A stretch of 64,000 nt of DNA from Bacillota bacterium (GTDB lineage: Bacteria; Bacillota_I; Bacilli_A; RF39; UBA660): positions 109,092 to 173,091 of the forward strand of contig JAEYYH010000026.1 in assembly GCA_023430885.1 (NCBI GenBank), written 5' to 3'. Below, one piece after another: positions 1-9,160 of the stretch. Under the pieces are notes generated by a model. That model saw only the letters and a program-made list of their open reading frames with translations. It was not told where the DNA came from and ran no database searches. The position numbers were made by a program, and so were the translations under genes. The stretch's first letter is position 1. Every line of letters begins with the position of its first letter.

Positions 1-1
1 C

Positions 2-409
2 TATAGAAGAACAGGTCAGAAAAAGACAAATTTTTGGGATTCTGCTTATGACCAAGCATTTATGGAGAAAAGAAAAAAATCATTGAACGTGTCAATAAGT
101 TTTGATTTTTCACCAATATCTGACTTAACAAAAATAAATGATGAACAAACATTTATTCAAAAGGTAGTCCCTAATAATTTAATAACACATAATTTTTTGA
201 ATACTTTAAATATGTTATTTGTAGAAATGCCTAGTTTATATAGTGATGAGAGATTTGTTAGAAGAGCTAAATTCATTTTAGAAAACAATATTTTGTTATT
301 AAAAGATAAAGAAAGCATTTATGAACTTGAAGAAGAAGATGAAATTGATGCTGATTTAATGCCAAGAACGCAAAAAATATTAAGAAAAATTAAAAGAATA
401 AGTAGATAA
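2..409 (+). CDS. Hypothetical protein, 5' end outside the window
   Basis: Reading frame open from the first full codon of the window to TAA at 407-409, so the true start lies upstream; an internal ATG at 62 is possible but the frame before it reads as ordinary coding sequence (YRRTGQKKTNFWDSAYDQAF). About 135 residues are visible. The C-terminal third has an acidic run (ELEEEDEIDAD) followed by a basic tail (RKIKRISR). I do not recognise the family. It lies directly upstream of the spoVID-like gene, but a terminator hairpin overlaps its stop codon, so it probably belongs to a separate transcript. Confidence 0.6.
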   Translation, partial: YRRTGQKKTNFWDSAYDQAFMEKRKKSLNVSISFDFSPISDLTKINDEQTFIQKVVPNNLITHNFLNTLNMLFVEMPSLYSDERFVRRAKFILENNILLLKDKESIYELEEEDEIDADLMPRTQKILRKIKRISR

Positions 410-429
410 TGTTATATTATCTACTTTTT
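400..429 (+). terminator. Intrinsic terminator overlapping a stop codon
   Basis: Inverted repeat AAGTAGATAAT / ATTATCTACTT around a five-base loop, followed by a T-run. The stop codon of the preceding gene lies in the 5' arm. Confidence 0.75.
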
Positions 430-456
430 TTAATATACTTTGATAGGAGGGATATA

Positions 457-1224
457 ATGAAAAAAATAGTGCCATTTAAAAAGGAACTCTTTTTTAAGAA
501 TAATATTGCAGAAATAACAAGCATTTCACTTGAACATACGCTTCATCATGAAGAAGAATATTTAATTACCGGTGATTTTATAATAAGTGGAGAATATAGA
601 GTAACTGATGTAAGTATAAATACCGAAAGTTTTGACTTTAAGATACCTTTTGATATTAATGTAGATGAAAAATATATAATGGATAAAGTGGTGATAGATA
701 TAGATGATTTCTATTATGAAATAATAAATTCTAATGCACTTCTTATTAATGTAGAAGTAATGATAGATAAATTAGAAGAAAAAGAAGAAAGAATTGAACT
801 TAAAGATATTCTTGAAGATACGAAAGAAGACATAACTACATTTATTACTAACGGTAAAGTTGATATGGAAGATTTAGTAGAAGATCATAAAGAAGATATA
901 AAAGATTTAATTAAAGATCATAAGCAAGATATTACTCAATTATACAATAAATATGATGATCAAGTAGACGAAATAAAAGATAATATTAAAAACAATGTTA
1001 AGGAATATGTAACTGAAAAGAAAGAAGAAGTTATGGACAAAATAAAAGACAAAATGGAAGAAATAAGTGAATTTATAACATATCGTATATATATACTTAG
1101 AGAAGAAGACAACGTAGATACTGTATTAAGTAAATATAATGTTACAAGAGAAGTTCTTGAACAATATAACAATTTAAGTGAACTTAAAATTGGTGATAAG
1201 ATAATAATTCCTACTAATGAGTAA
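457..1224 (+). CDS. spoVID: SpoVID-like spore coat morphogenetic protein with C-terminal LysM
   Basis: 255 residues. The start is the ATG at 457, chosen because AGGAGG lies at 445-450; an in-frame ATG at 409 lies inside the upstream terminator and adds a non-homologous leader. The N-terminal ~120 residues look like the SPOCS-type beta domain of SpoVID/SafA proteins. Residues ~125-205 are a highly charged, helical, heptad-like region with repeated D-H-K-[EQ]-D-I units. Residues ~209-253 form a LysM motif (YRIYILREEDNVDTVLSKYN...IIIP). In Bacillus, SpoVID directs coat encasement on the forespore surface. The next gene is ysxE-like, the same spoVID-ysxE order as in B. subtilis, which supports the call. 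Shorter than B. subtilis SpoVID. Confidence 0.75.
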   Translation: MKKIVPFKKELFFKNNIAEITSISLEHTLHHEEEYLITGDFIISGEYRVTDVSINTESFDFKIPFDINVDEKYIMDKVVIDIDDFYYEIINSNALLINVEVMIDKLEEKEERIELKDILEDTKEDITTFITNGKVDMEDLVEDHKEDIKDLIKDHKQDITQLYNKYDDQVDEIKDNIKNNVKEYVTEKKEEVMDKIKDKMEEISEFITYRIYILREEDNVDTVLSKYNVTREVLEQYNNLSELKIGDKIIIPTNE

Positions 1225-2104
1225 AATAAGCCAATTATTAAGAAAATATGATATCAAACCAATTAGATATCAAAAGCAAGGAAAAGTAACTATAGTTGAA
1301 ACAAACGATAGGAAATATGTAATAAAGGAAAATAATCATAATGATGAAATATATAATTATTTAAAATCAAGAAGTTTTGATTACTTTCCTAGATTAATTA
1401 ATACTCAGGATGATGATTATGAAATAACTGAGTATCAAGATATGGTTAAAATGCCAGAAGAACAAAAAATATATGACATGATAGAATTAGTCGCTTTATT
1501 ACATAATAAAACAAGCTTTTATAAAGGAATAGATAACGACGATTATAAAAAAATATATGAAGATTTAAGTAATAATATTGAATATTTATATAGTTATTAC
1601 AGTGATTTAATAACTGTGGTTGAAACAAAAGTATATATGTCACCTTCAGAGTATTTACTTGCTAGAAATATAGCTATAATATTTAATAGGTTGCAAAGAA
1701 CAAAAGTTGATCTAGATAATTGGTATTCTATCGTAAAAGATAAACAAAAAGTAAGACATGTAGTCTTACATAATAATTTAGAACCATCCCATTTTATTAA
1801 AAATGAAAATAATTTTTTGATAAACTGGGATAAATCAAAGATAGATATGCCAATATTTGATCTTTATAAATTCTATTTAAAAAACTCAGAATACAATTTT
1901 GAAGACATATTAGATAGATATGAACAAAAGTACCCATTATTAAAAGAAGAGAAGATGTTATTATTTATATTAATAAGAATCCCAGAATTACCAAGAGTAA
2001 CAGAAGATGAATTTATAAATACAAATTCAATAAGAAGAATGCTTTTAAATATTGAAAAGAGCAATTCATTAAATTTACCAAATAATTCTGAATACGAACC
2101 ATAG
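1217..2104 (+). CDS. ysxE: YsxE/CotS-family spore coat protein (kinase-like fold)
   Basis: 295 residues, starting inside the 3' end of the spoVID-like gene with an 8-base overlap, so translation is probably coupled. The fold resembles the CotS/YutH/YsxE family, which is related to aminoglycoside phosphotransferases. An N-terminal lobe (KQGKVTIVETNDRKYVIKE) and a degenerate catalytic loop (LHNNLEPSHFI, then INWDKSKIDMPIFDLYKFY) are visible. The catalytic Asp of the usual HxD motif is not obvious (HNN instead of HGD/HND), so enzymatic activity is doubtful. These proteins are spore coat components. Operon partner of spoVID-like. Confidence 0.75.
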   Translation: MSKISQLLRKYDIKPIRYQKQGKVTIVETNDRKYVIKENNHNDEIYNYLKSRSFDYFPRLINTQDDDYEITEYQDMVKMPEEQKIYDMIELVALLHNKTSFYKGIDNDDYKKIYEDLSNNIEYLYSYYSDLITVVETKVYMSPSEYLLARNIAIIFNRLQRTKVDLDNWYSIVKDKQKVRHVVLHNNLEPSHFIKNENNFLINWDKSKIDMPIFDLYKFYLKNSEYNFEDILDRYEQKYPLLKEEKMLLFILIRIPELPRVTEDEFINTNSIRRMLLNIEKSNSLNLPNNSEYEP

Positions 2105-2254
2105 CATTAGTAGCCAGAAGAAAAAACACATAAATATATTAAATCTTGTTATAACAAATAAAGTCAAAATCATTTGATAAAACAAAATAATACATCCAAT
2201 AAATAAAAAGAATAGCCATTTGCCTCGGAACCACCAATTTCGATTATTACACAT
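2075..2254 (-). CDS. Small aromatic/Cys-rich membrane protein, 59 aa
   Basis: A 59-codon frame on the minus strand, ATG at 2254 and TAA at 2077-2075, preceded by an AGGTGAT ribosome site seven bases upstream. The protein begins MCNNRNWWFRGKW and then forms two hydrophobic helices rich in Phe, Trp and Cys. It overlaps the 3' end of the ysxE-like gene by 30 bases in convergent orientation. Upstream on the minus strand, CATATATTA fits a SigK/SigE-type -10 (CATAnnnTA). The family is unknown to me. The good ribosome site and membrane character argue for a real gene; short length and lack of homology argue for caution. Confidence 0.45.
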   Translation of the reverse strand: MCNNRNWWFRGKWLFFLFIGCIILFYQMILTLFVITRFNIFMCFFFWLLMLWFVFRIIW

Positions 2255-2301
2255 AGTATCACCTACGTTAATATATGTTAAATGATGATGTTGGTATAGT
2301 T

Positions 2302-2329
2302 AAACAATAGATATTCTATTGTTTTTTTC
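2302..2329 (+). terminator. Intrinsic terminator
   Basis: AAACAATAGA / TCTATTGTTT stem with a short AT loop and a run of seven T. It probably ends the spoVID-ysxE transcript and separates it from the surface-protein gene downstream. Confidence 0.7.
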
Positions 2330-2391
2330 TACTATTTAATATATAATTAAGATAATAGAATACTACATATATAATATTTAGAGGTGAGTAT

Positions 2392-5300
2392 ATGAAATTA
2401 AATAATAAAGGTATGGCAATATCAGGTATACTGTATTCAATATTAGTATTGTTTTTAGTATTATTATTTGGCATACTTGCACTTCTAGCTTCTGGTAAAT
2501 ATACATTTGATAAATTAAAAACTGATATAACTAGCAAATTAAGCAATAATGTTGATGATACGGGTCTTACTGATGCATCATGTTTTCAGTTTGACTACAA
2601 TACACAAACAATAACAAAATATAATTTTTCTTCTTCCCGTTGTGGTACTAATGTTGTTATACCAGAGAGTATAAACAATGTAATTGTAAAATATATAGCC
2701 GCTGGTGCTTTCTATGGTGGAGATCAGATATCAGCAAATAAAATTACAAGTGTAGATTTTAGTAATGCTGTATATTTAAGAGAGATATATGGTGGATCAA
2801 GTTATACCTCTGGTGCTTTTTCATCAAATAATATAACAAGTGTTAATTTTGGAACACTTTTAAATTTTATTAAATTTGGAAATTATATATTTTATGGAAA
2901 TAATATCACTGGTGGAATTGATTTATCAGGAGTTCCTAATATCACGGAAATACCAGATTATATGTTTTATGGTAGTGGAATTACTAATATTAGTTTTTCA
3001 TCATCAGAAAATATTACATCAATAGGAATAATGGCCTTTTATGGTAATGATATAACTGGTGAGTTAAAATTAAATATGCTTCCAAACTTAACTAGCATTG
3101 GTGCATGGGCTTTTGCAAATAATAATTTATCTTCTTTAAATACTACTTCTTTGACAAAGTTAACGACAATTGGAACAGGAGCATTTCATAACAATTTATT
3201 GGAATCTGTAAATTTTAGTGATTTACCAAGTTTAACTGGAATTGGAGATTATGCTTTTTCATTCAATCAATTTGTTACCACAGATTTCAGTACTAATAAG
3301 GCTTTAACGACAATTGGAACTGGTGCTTTTCAACATAATACCATTAGCAGTGTTAATTTTGGTAATTTGAATAATTTATCAACTATTGGTTCACTAGCAT
3401 TCAGTGCAAATAATATAGCAGGATCATTAGATTTAACAGGATTAACTAGCATAAATTCGCTTTCAGATTATGCTTTCTCATCAAATAATATAACATCTGT
3501 GTCATTTAATGGAACAAGTATAGGAGCTGGGACTTTTTCATATAATAAATTTACTAATATTAATTTTAGTAGTTTACCAAACTTAACAACAATTAATTCG
3601 TATGCCTTTTTTAAAAACACTTTGCTTACTACAATTAATTTGAATGTTTTATCAAATTTAAAAACAGTAAGTACTGGAGCATTTGGAATGTGTGCACTTA
3701 CTGCTGTAAGTTTTCCAAATAGTATAACTACAATTGGAGATTATGCTTTTGATTCTAATGCAATCACTGGAACAATTGATTTAAGTTCTACAACTAGTAA
3801 AGTTGTAATAGGAACATATGCTTTTGCGAGCAATCAAATAACAGGTTTGAATTTATCAACAAATATTTCTTCAATGGGTGGCGGAGCATTTAATAACAAT
3901 AAATTACCAGGTGCTCAAGCTAATATATTTGCTAGAACCGCATCGGGAACTGAAGATACTACAATAATTGTTAGTTATGGTGGCGAAGCAAGAAGTGGCA
4001 TTACAGTTCCATCAAGTGTAACCACAATAGCTCAGTATGCGTATAGCCGTAATAGTATAACTTCAATTACATTTAGTGGTAATGTAGTTACAATAGGTAA
4101 TTATGTATTTGGTGGAAATAATTTAACTGGTACTGTGGATTTGACTGTAATGCCAAATTTAACTAGTATTGGAAGTTATGCATTTACGGGATATCAAAAC
4201 TTATATTCTAATTATGCTAGTGGATATTCTACAACAACAAATTATGGTTCTTATAACTCGGTTAGTTATTCATATAAAACTATTTATACAGGTTTAGGAA
4301 TAACTAATACAACAAGCGGAGGAAGCGCTAGTACTATTAATTTAACTGGACTTACTAGTTTAACGACGATTAGTGATTATGCATTTTCTTCTATGGGAAT
4401 AACAACTATAACAGGAATGAACACTTTAACAAATTTACAAACAATAGGAAATTATGCATTTTATAATAATGTTATAACAAGTGGTTTAACATTTACAAAT
4501 CTAACAAACTTACAGACATTAGGAAATTATGCATTTTATGGGAATAATTACAGTGGTGAATTGGATTTGAGTAATACGCATTTAACAACAATTGCTTCAT
4601 ACGCCTTTGCTAGAAGCAGTAGTTCATACACTAATACAACTACTATAAAGTTACCAAACACGGTAACCTCAATAGGAAGCTATGCGTTTTACCAATTTCG
4701 TTCAACTGCAGTACAATTTCCAACAAATTTAACAACAATAAATAGTTCAGCTTTACAATATAATAATTTAACTACTATTACATTGCCAAGCACACTAACA
4801 AGTATTGGACAGTCTGCATTTTCAAATAATAGTTTAACAAGTATTAGTATACCAGTTAGTGTTACTTCATTAGGAACATATGCTTTCTCTGCTAATAAAA
4901 TAGCAGGTAATATCGATTTATCAACACTAAATTCTAGTATTAAAACAGTGCCAAGTTATCTGTTTTATGATAATCAAATAACATCCTTAACAATAGGAAG
5001 TAATATAACAACTATAAGTTCTAGAGCATTTTATATGAATAGAATAAGTTCTATAACAATTCCTGTTAATGTTATATCAATAGGTTCATATGCATTTAAA
5101 CAAGACACTGCATATCCATGGAGTAGTGTTACTATTGAATATAATGGCTCAGTTTTAGAGGGACGCTTCTCACCTAGATGGGAATCTATAGGATGGCCTG
5201 AATCATTGATGCCTCCTTATGTTATATCGCAAGTTCTGTTAAGTACAACTGGCAATAATGATTTCCCGTATCAAGGAAGTTATGCAATAGCTAAAGTAGT

Positions 5301-6006
5301 AACAGCTGGATATTATCAAATTCAGGTTTGGGGAGCAAGATCTGATCCAACATATACTTCAGCAGGAAATTATCTTGGCGGATATGCTTCCGGAATAGTT
5401 CATCTTGCTGCTGATACTGAATTATATGTTTATGTTGGTTCAAAAGGTGACTATGAACAAGGCGGATGGAATGGTGGCGGTAATTCATATGCCATAAGTT
5501 GTTCTGATAATGGTGCCGGTGGTGGTGCAACTGATGTCCGTTTAGTAAGTGGAGCATGGAATAGTTCTACAGGATTATTATCAAGAATTATTGTAGCTGG
5601 CGGTGGCGGTGGCGGTAGATCAACTAATGTATCTACTAATGCAGGAACAGAAAGTGATGCTGGTGGAACACAGACAGCATCAGGAATAGGCACATGCACA
5701 GTTTATGGAGGATTTGGTTACGGCGCACTTGGTGATGCAAGTGATGATTATGCCGGCGGCGGTGGCGGCTGGTATGGTGGATGCAGTAAAGGAGATAGTT
5801 ATGCCGGTGGTGGTTCAAATTATGTATTAACATATAATTCTGTAAAGCCAGATGGTTACACTCCAACTTCTGATTACCACATGACTAGTCCAATTGTCAT
5901 TGCAGGTAATGCTGCGATGCCAAAATATTCTGGTACAGGAACTATGACTGGTAATTCTGGTGATGGATATGCTAGAATTACTTATGTCGGAGAAACTTTA
6001 GGATAA
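2392..6006 (+). CDS. BspA-type leucine-rich-repeat surface protein with pilin-like N-terminal helix and glycine-rich C-terminal domain
   Basis: 1204 residues. GAGGTGA precedes the ATG, and a TATAAT -10 lies at 2370-2375. The N-terminus has a short basic stretch, then KG followed at once by a long hydrophobic helix (residues ~8-33) and an amphipathic segment. This resembles a class III-type pilin leader but lacks the FTLIE motif. Residues ~90-920 are some 35-40 LRR_5 (BspA/Treponema-type) repeats with the core L-T-x-I-G-x-Y-A-F-x-x-N-x-I. From ~941 to the end lies a glycine-rich domain with GGGATDVRL and IIVAGGGGGG, like the Gly-rich domain of ALK-family receptors (Pfam Gly_rich), with several paired Cys. 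Inferred to be exported and anchored by its N-terminus, acting in adhesion or as a pilus-like tip. Flanked by terminators on both sides, so monocistronic. Confidence 0.8.
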   Translation: MKLNNKGMAISGILYSILVLFLVLLFGILALLASGKYTFDKLKTDITSKLSNNVDDTGLTDASCFQFDYNTQTITKYNFSSSRCGTNVVIPESINNVIVKYIAAGAFYGGDQISANKITSVDFSNAVYLREIYGGSSYTSGAFSSNNITSVNFGTLLNFIKFGNYIFYGNNITGGIDLSGVPNITEIPDYMFYGSGITNISFSSSENITSIGIMAFYGNDITGELKLNMLPNLTSIGAWAFANNNLSSLNTTSLTKLTTIGTGAFHNNLLESVNFSDLPSLTGIGDYAFSFNQFVTTDFSTNKALTTIGTGAFQHNTISSVNFGNLNNLSTIGSLAFSANNIAGSLDLTGLTSINSLSDYAFSSNNITSVSFNGTSIGAGTFSYNKFTNINFSSLPNLTTINSYAFFKNTLLTTINLNVLSNLKTVSTGAFGMCALTAVSFPNSITTIGDYAFDSNAITGTIDLSSTTSKVVIGTYAFASNQITGLNLSTNISSMGGGAFNNNKLPGAQANIFARTASGTEDTTIIVSYGGEARSGITVPSSVTTIAQYAYSRNSITSITFSGNVVTIGNYVFGGNNLTGTVDLTVMPNLTSIGSYAFTGYQNLYSNYASGYSTTTNYGSYNSVSYSYKTIYTGLGITNTTSGGSASTINLTGLTSLTTISDYAFSSMGITTITGMNTLTNLQTIGNYAFYNNVITSGLTFTNLTNLQTLGNYAFYGNNYSGELDLSNTHLTTIASYAFARSSSSYTNTTTIKLPNTVTSIGSYAFYQFRSTAVQFPTNLTTINSSALQYNNLTTITLPSTLTSIGQSAFSNNSLTSISIPVSVTSLGTYAFSANKIAGNIDLSTLNSSIKTVPSYLFYDNQITSLTIGSNITTISSRAFYMNRISSITIPVNVISIGSYAFKQDTAYPWSSVTIEYNGSVLEGRFSPRWESIGWPESLMPPYVISQVLLSTTGNNDFPYQGSYAIAKVVTAGYYQIQVWGARSDPTYTSAGNYLGGYASGIVHLAADTELYVYVGSKGDYEQGGWNGGGNSYAISCSDNGAGGGATDVRLVSGAWNSSTGLLSRIIVAGGGGGGRSTNVSTNAGTESDAGGTQTASGIGTCTVYGGFGYGALGDASDDYAGGGGGWYGGCSKGDSYAGGGSNYVLTYNSVKPDGYTPTSDYHMTSPIVIAGNAAMPKYSGTGTMTGNSGDGYARITYVGETLG

Positions 6007-6012
6007 AAGAAC

Positions 6013-6045
6013 AAAGTATATAACTTAATTTATATACTTTTTTTT
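6013..6045 (+). terminator. Intrinsic terminator
   Basis: Perfect 11-bp stem AAAGTATATAA / TTATATACTTT with a six-base loop and a T-run, directly after the LRR protein gene and before the rnf operon. Confidence 0.8.
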
Positions 6046-6088
6046 CTTGATATTGTATAATAATAATATAATAATAAGGATGGTTAAT

Positions 6089-7354
6089 ATGATAGGATTA
6101 AAATTACCAAGAAAAGAACACATGTTGTCAAACAAGAAGTTGAATGCGTATATAGCACCAGAAAAAGTATATATACCTTTAATAAGTAGTGGAGATACGG
6201 ACATAGTACCACTTGTAAAAAAAGGAGATTATGTTTTTAAAGGGCAAATACTAGGAAAAAGAAAAGGGAATTTTAGAACTCCTATTTTTTCTAGTGTTAG
6301 TGGCGTAGTAAGTGATTTTAAAGAAGTAGATCATCAAGTTAAAAAGAAAGTAACAGCAATCGTAATAGATAATGATTTTAAAGAAAAAATAGATGCTAAA
6401 CAAGTAATTAGAAAAGATTTAAATAAATTATCTAGAACTGATTTTTTAGAAATAGTTGAAAATTGTGGAATTATTGGTATGGGGGGAGCTGGTTTTCCTA
6501 CCTATGCTAAATATAATACTGATAAAAAAATTAATACTTTACTTGTCAATGCAGTAGAATGTGAACCATATATTACGGCCGATTATGCCCTTATTATGGA
6601 AAAATGTGAAGAACTATTAGAAGCAATAGATGCAATTTTAGAGATTAATGATATTAGTGAAGCAATAATTGCAGTAAGAGAAGTTAATACCGAAATAATT
6701 AATAAATTGAAAGAATATATGGGAAGCTATTTAAAAATCAAAATAGCCGAAGTTCCAAATAGATACCCAATGGGATGGGAGAGAGTCTTAATTAAGCAAG
6801 TAAAAAATGTAACTTATGATAAACTTGCTATTGAGCAAGGAATCGTTGTTAATAATATTTCAACCATATATGCAATCAGTCAGGCTCTTAAATTTAATAA
6901 GCCTCTTATTGAAAGAATAGTCACTTTTACAGGTGAAGGTTTAAAAAAACCACAAAACATTTTATTAAAAGTTGGTACTCCTGTTAAAGAAGTTATTGCG
7001 TATTTAGGCGGTAGTAAAAAAAATACTTTTATGGTAGCAGGGGGACCTATGATGGGGGGACTTGCTGATGATGATTTAGTAGTAACAGCAGATTTAAACT
7101 GCATTCTAATACTAAATGATAAAGAGGAAAAAAGAAGAAGAGAATGTTTAAGATGCGGTAAATGTATTACTGTATGTCCAGTAAAGATATGTCCAGTGCT
7201 TATTAAAGATAATATAAATAATATGGATGTTCTTACCGACTTAAGACCTGAAAGATGTATTGGATGTGGATTATGCTCTTATGTATGTCCATCTAAAATA
7301 GAGGTAAGAGATTTTGTAAAAGCAGGAAAAATTAAAGTAAGTGAAAGGAGATAA
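6089..7354 (+). CDS. rnfC: Rnf complex subunit C, NADH-binding Fe-S protein
   Basis: 421 residues. The start at 6089 is preferred over an in-frame ATG at 6047 because AAGGA sits eight bases upstream and RnfC homologues begin near this point. RnfC is the peripheral cytoplasmic subunit that exchanges electrons with NAD(H) through FMN and two [4Fe-4S] clusters. Visible features are an N-terminal barrel-sandwich-like segment, the glycine-rich nucleotide/FMN site GMGGAGFPTYAK followed by NAVECEPYIT, and two cluster motifs at Cys353/356/359/363 and Cys390/393/396/400. Length is close to other bacterial RnfC proteins. First gene of an operon; only three bases separate it from rnfD. Confidence 0.93.
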   Translation: MIGLKLPRKEHMLSNKKLNAYIAPEKVYIPLISSGDTDIVPLVKKGDYVFKGQILGKRKGNFRTPIFSSVSGVVSDFKEVDHQVKKKVTAIVIDNDFKEKIDAKQVIRKDLNKLSRTDFLEIVENCGIIGMGGAGFPTYAKYNTDKKINTLLVNAVECEPYITADYALIMEKCEELLEAIDAILEINDISEAIIAVREVNTEIINKLKEYMGSYLKIKIAEVPNRYPMGWERVLIKQVKNVTYDKLAIEQGIVVNNISTIYAISQALKFNKPLIERIVTFTGEGLKKPQNILLKVGTPVKEVIAYLGGSKKNTFMVAGGPMMGGLADDDLVVTADLNCILILNDKEEKRRRECLRCGKCITVCPVKICPVLIKDNINNMDVLTDLRPERCIGCGLCSYVCPSKIEVRDFVKAGKIKVSERR

Positions 7355-7357
7355 TTT

Positions 7358-9160
7358 ATGGGACCATTTATAAGAATAAAAAATACAACAACTAAAATGA
7401 TGGTTAATGTAATAATAGCGTTATTACCAATAATATTATTTTCTTTTTATAAAAATGGAATAATACCTTATCAAAAAGGATATACTGATATATTTGGAAT
7501 GTTATATCCACTTATATTTATAATAATTGGTACATTAAGTACTTTTATTATAGAAACTGTATATGAGGTAATATTTAATAAAGATAAAATAAGTTTAAAA
7601 AAGATAATAACTAGTTCATATGCATATATGCCTGGTTTATTTCTAGCATTAATTCTGCCAATTAATACGCCAATATCAGTTTTGATAGTAGGATGCTTTT
7701 TTGCAACGATTATAGGAAAAATGTTGTTTGGTGGTTTTGGACAAAATGTATTCAATCCGGCTTTAATAGGTTGTTTATTTATTATGAGTGCTTACGCGCT
7801 TACAATAACAAATAATGGTGGTTATTTAAATAGTTATGAAGTAGATGCCATAAGCTCTGCTACACCACTATCTAATTTATCTACCATAAGTGGTGTTGGT
7901 ACTTATAAAGAAGTAGTAGAACCTTTTGGAAGTCTATGGAATTTCTTCTTAGGAACTAAACCAGGAGCAATTGGTGAAACAAGTGCTTTATTATGTTTAC
8001 TTGCATTTATATATTTAGCTATAACAAAAACAATTAAATGGCGTATACCGCTTATATATATATCAACAGTATTTTTAATGACTTTCGGTATAGGTTTGTA
8101 TAATGGTGTTGGTTTATGGTATCCACTTTTTGAAATATTAAGTGGTGGTCTTATGTTTGGAGCTGTTTTTATGGCTACAGATCCAGTAACGAGTCCAGTA
8201 ACGACAAAAGGACAGATTATATATGCGTTATGTTTAGGACTTCTTACTGTAATATTTAGATACTTAACTCCGTATCCAGAAGGAGTATTAACAAGTATTC
8301 TTACAATGAACATGCTAGTGTTTATTATTGATAAGATAGGGTTTAAGAGCAGTTTTGATATAAAGAAGATAATTATTCCACTTATTGCAATTGTTGCAAT
8401 AATAGGGACTATGACGTTTATAATCGCAGATAAATTTAATGTAGATGAAACAACAACTGATCCAAATTTTAATATTAATAATGTTAAAACAAGTGGTAAC
8501 AATGTAATATATACAGTATCTCAAAAAGGTTATTCAAGTAAAATTGAGTTACAAATAACAATCAGTAATGGAAAAATTACCGCTGCAAGTGTTATTAGTC
8601 AAGGAGATTCTTTCTTTAGTAAAGTAAATGATGCAAAATATCTTGATAAGTTAATTGCTGAGCAAGATAATTTAGAAAAGTGCGATACAGTAAGTGGGGC
8701 AACAGTATCATCAACGGCAGTGAAAAAAGCCTTTATTAATACTTTAGAAGATTATAATAATGGTGGATATAAAAATTTCGATAACGATAAAGTAACTGAA
8801 AAACCAGAAGAAACAGCAAATCCAGACTTTGTTATTAATTCCAAAAAAGAAGTAGCAGGAACAACTGTTTATAATGTTAATCAAAAAAGTTTTAATGGTT
8901 TCATGAATCTTGAAATTACAATTATAAATAGTACTGTAACAAACATAAATATTATTAGTTACAATGACACTTGTGTATCTAGGGAAAAAGCTAATGAACA
9001 CTATAACTGTCCAGAATATATGTTAGATGGTTATGTAAATGAAGTTATAACTAATAATAATACTGATACAGTAAGTGGGGCAACTATATCTAGTAGTGCT
9101 ATAAAAAACAGTGTTGCTAATGTACTTAAGGACTATAGAGGTGCGACAAATGAAGGATAA
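7358..9160 (+). CDS. rnfD: RnfD fused to two RnfG-type FMN-binding domains
   Basis: 600 residues, about 250 more than a usual RnfD. The first ~350 residues are a multi-helix RnfD/NqrB-type membrane domain with the FMN attachment motif SSATPL (Thr169). A further helix (~347-370) is followed by two extracytoplasmic FMN-binding domains of the RnfG/NqrC type. Their SGAT[VI]SS motifs place the putative flavin-linked threonines at Thr449 and Thr576. No separate full-length rnfG exists in the operon, so this gene appears to have taken over its flavin domain and doubled it. The ribosome site AAAGGAG precedes the ATG. The last 11 bases overlap the following 33-codon gene. Confidence 0.88.
   Translation: MGPFIRIKNTTTKMMVNVIIALLPIILFSFYKNGIIPYQKGYTDIFGMLYPLIFIIIGTLSTFIIETVYEVIFNKDKISLKKIITSSYAYMPGLFLALILPINTPISVLIVGCFFATIIGKMLFGGFGQNVFNPALIGCLFIMSAYALTITNNGGYLNSYEVDAISSATPLSNLSTISGVGTYKEVVEPFGSLWNFFLGTKPGAIGETSALLCLLAFIYLAITKTIKWRIPLIYISTVFLMTFGIGLYNGVGLWYPLFEILSGGLMFGAVFMATDPVTSPVTTKGQIIYALCLGLLTVIFRYLTPYPEGVLTSILTMNMLVFIIDKIGFKSSFDIKKIIIPLIAIVAIIGTMTFIIADKFNVDETTTDPNFNINNVKTSGNNVIYTVSQKGYSSKIELQITISNGKITAASVISQGDSFFSKVNDAKYLDKLIAEQDNLEKCDTVSGATVSSTAVKKAFINTLEDYNNGGYKNFDNDKVTEKPEETANPDFVINSKKEVAGTTVYNVNQKSFNGFMNLEITIINSTVTNINIISYNDTCVSREKANEHYNCPEYMLDGYVNEVITNNNTDTVSGATISSSAIKNSVANVLKDYRGATNEG

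Noticed and set aside
5291..5866. Three minus-strand frames (88, 82 and 76 codons) inside the LRR protein
   Set aside because: They are His/Leu- or Pro-rich shadows of the glycine-rich coding segment, without starts or homology.
7903..8502. 199-codon minus-strand frame inside rnfD
   Set aside because: It lies wholly within the well-supported rnfD coding region, has no ribosome site, and gives a sequence typical of the antisense of a membrane protein.
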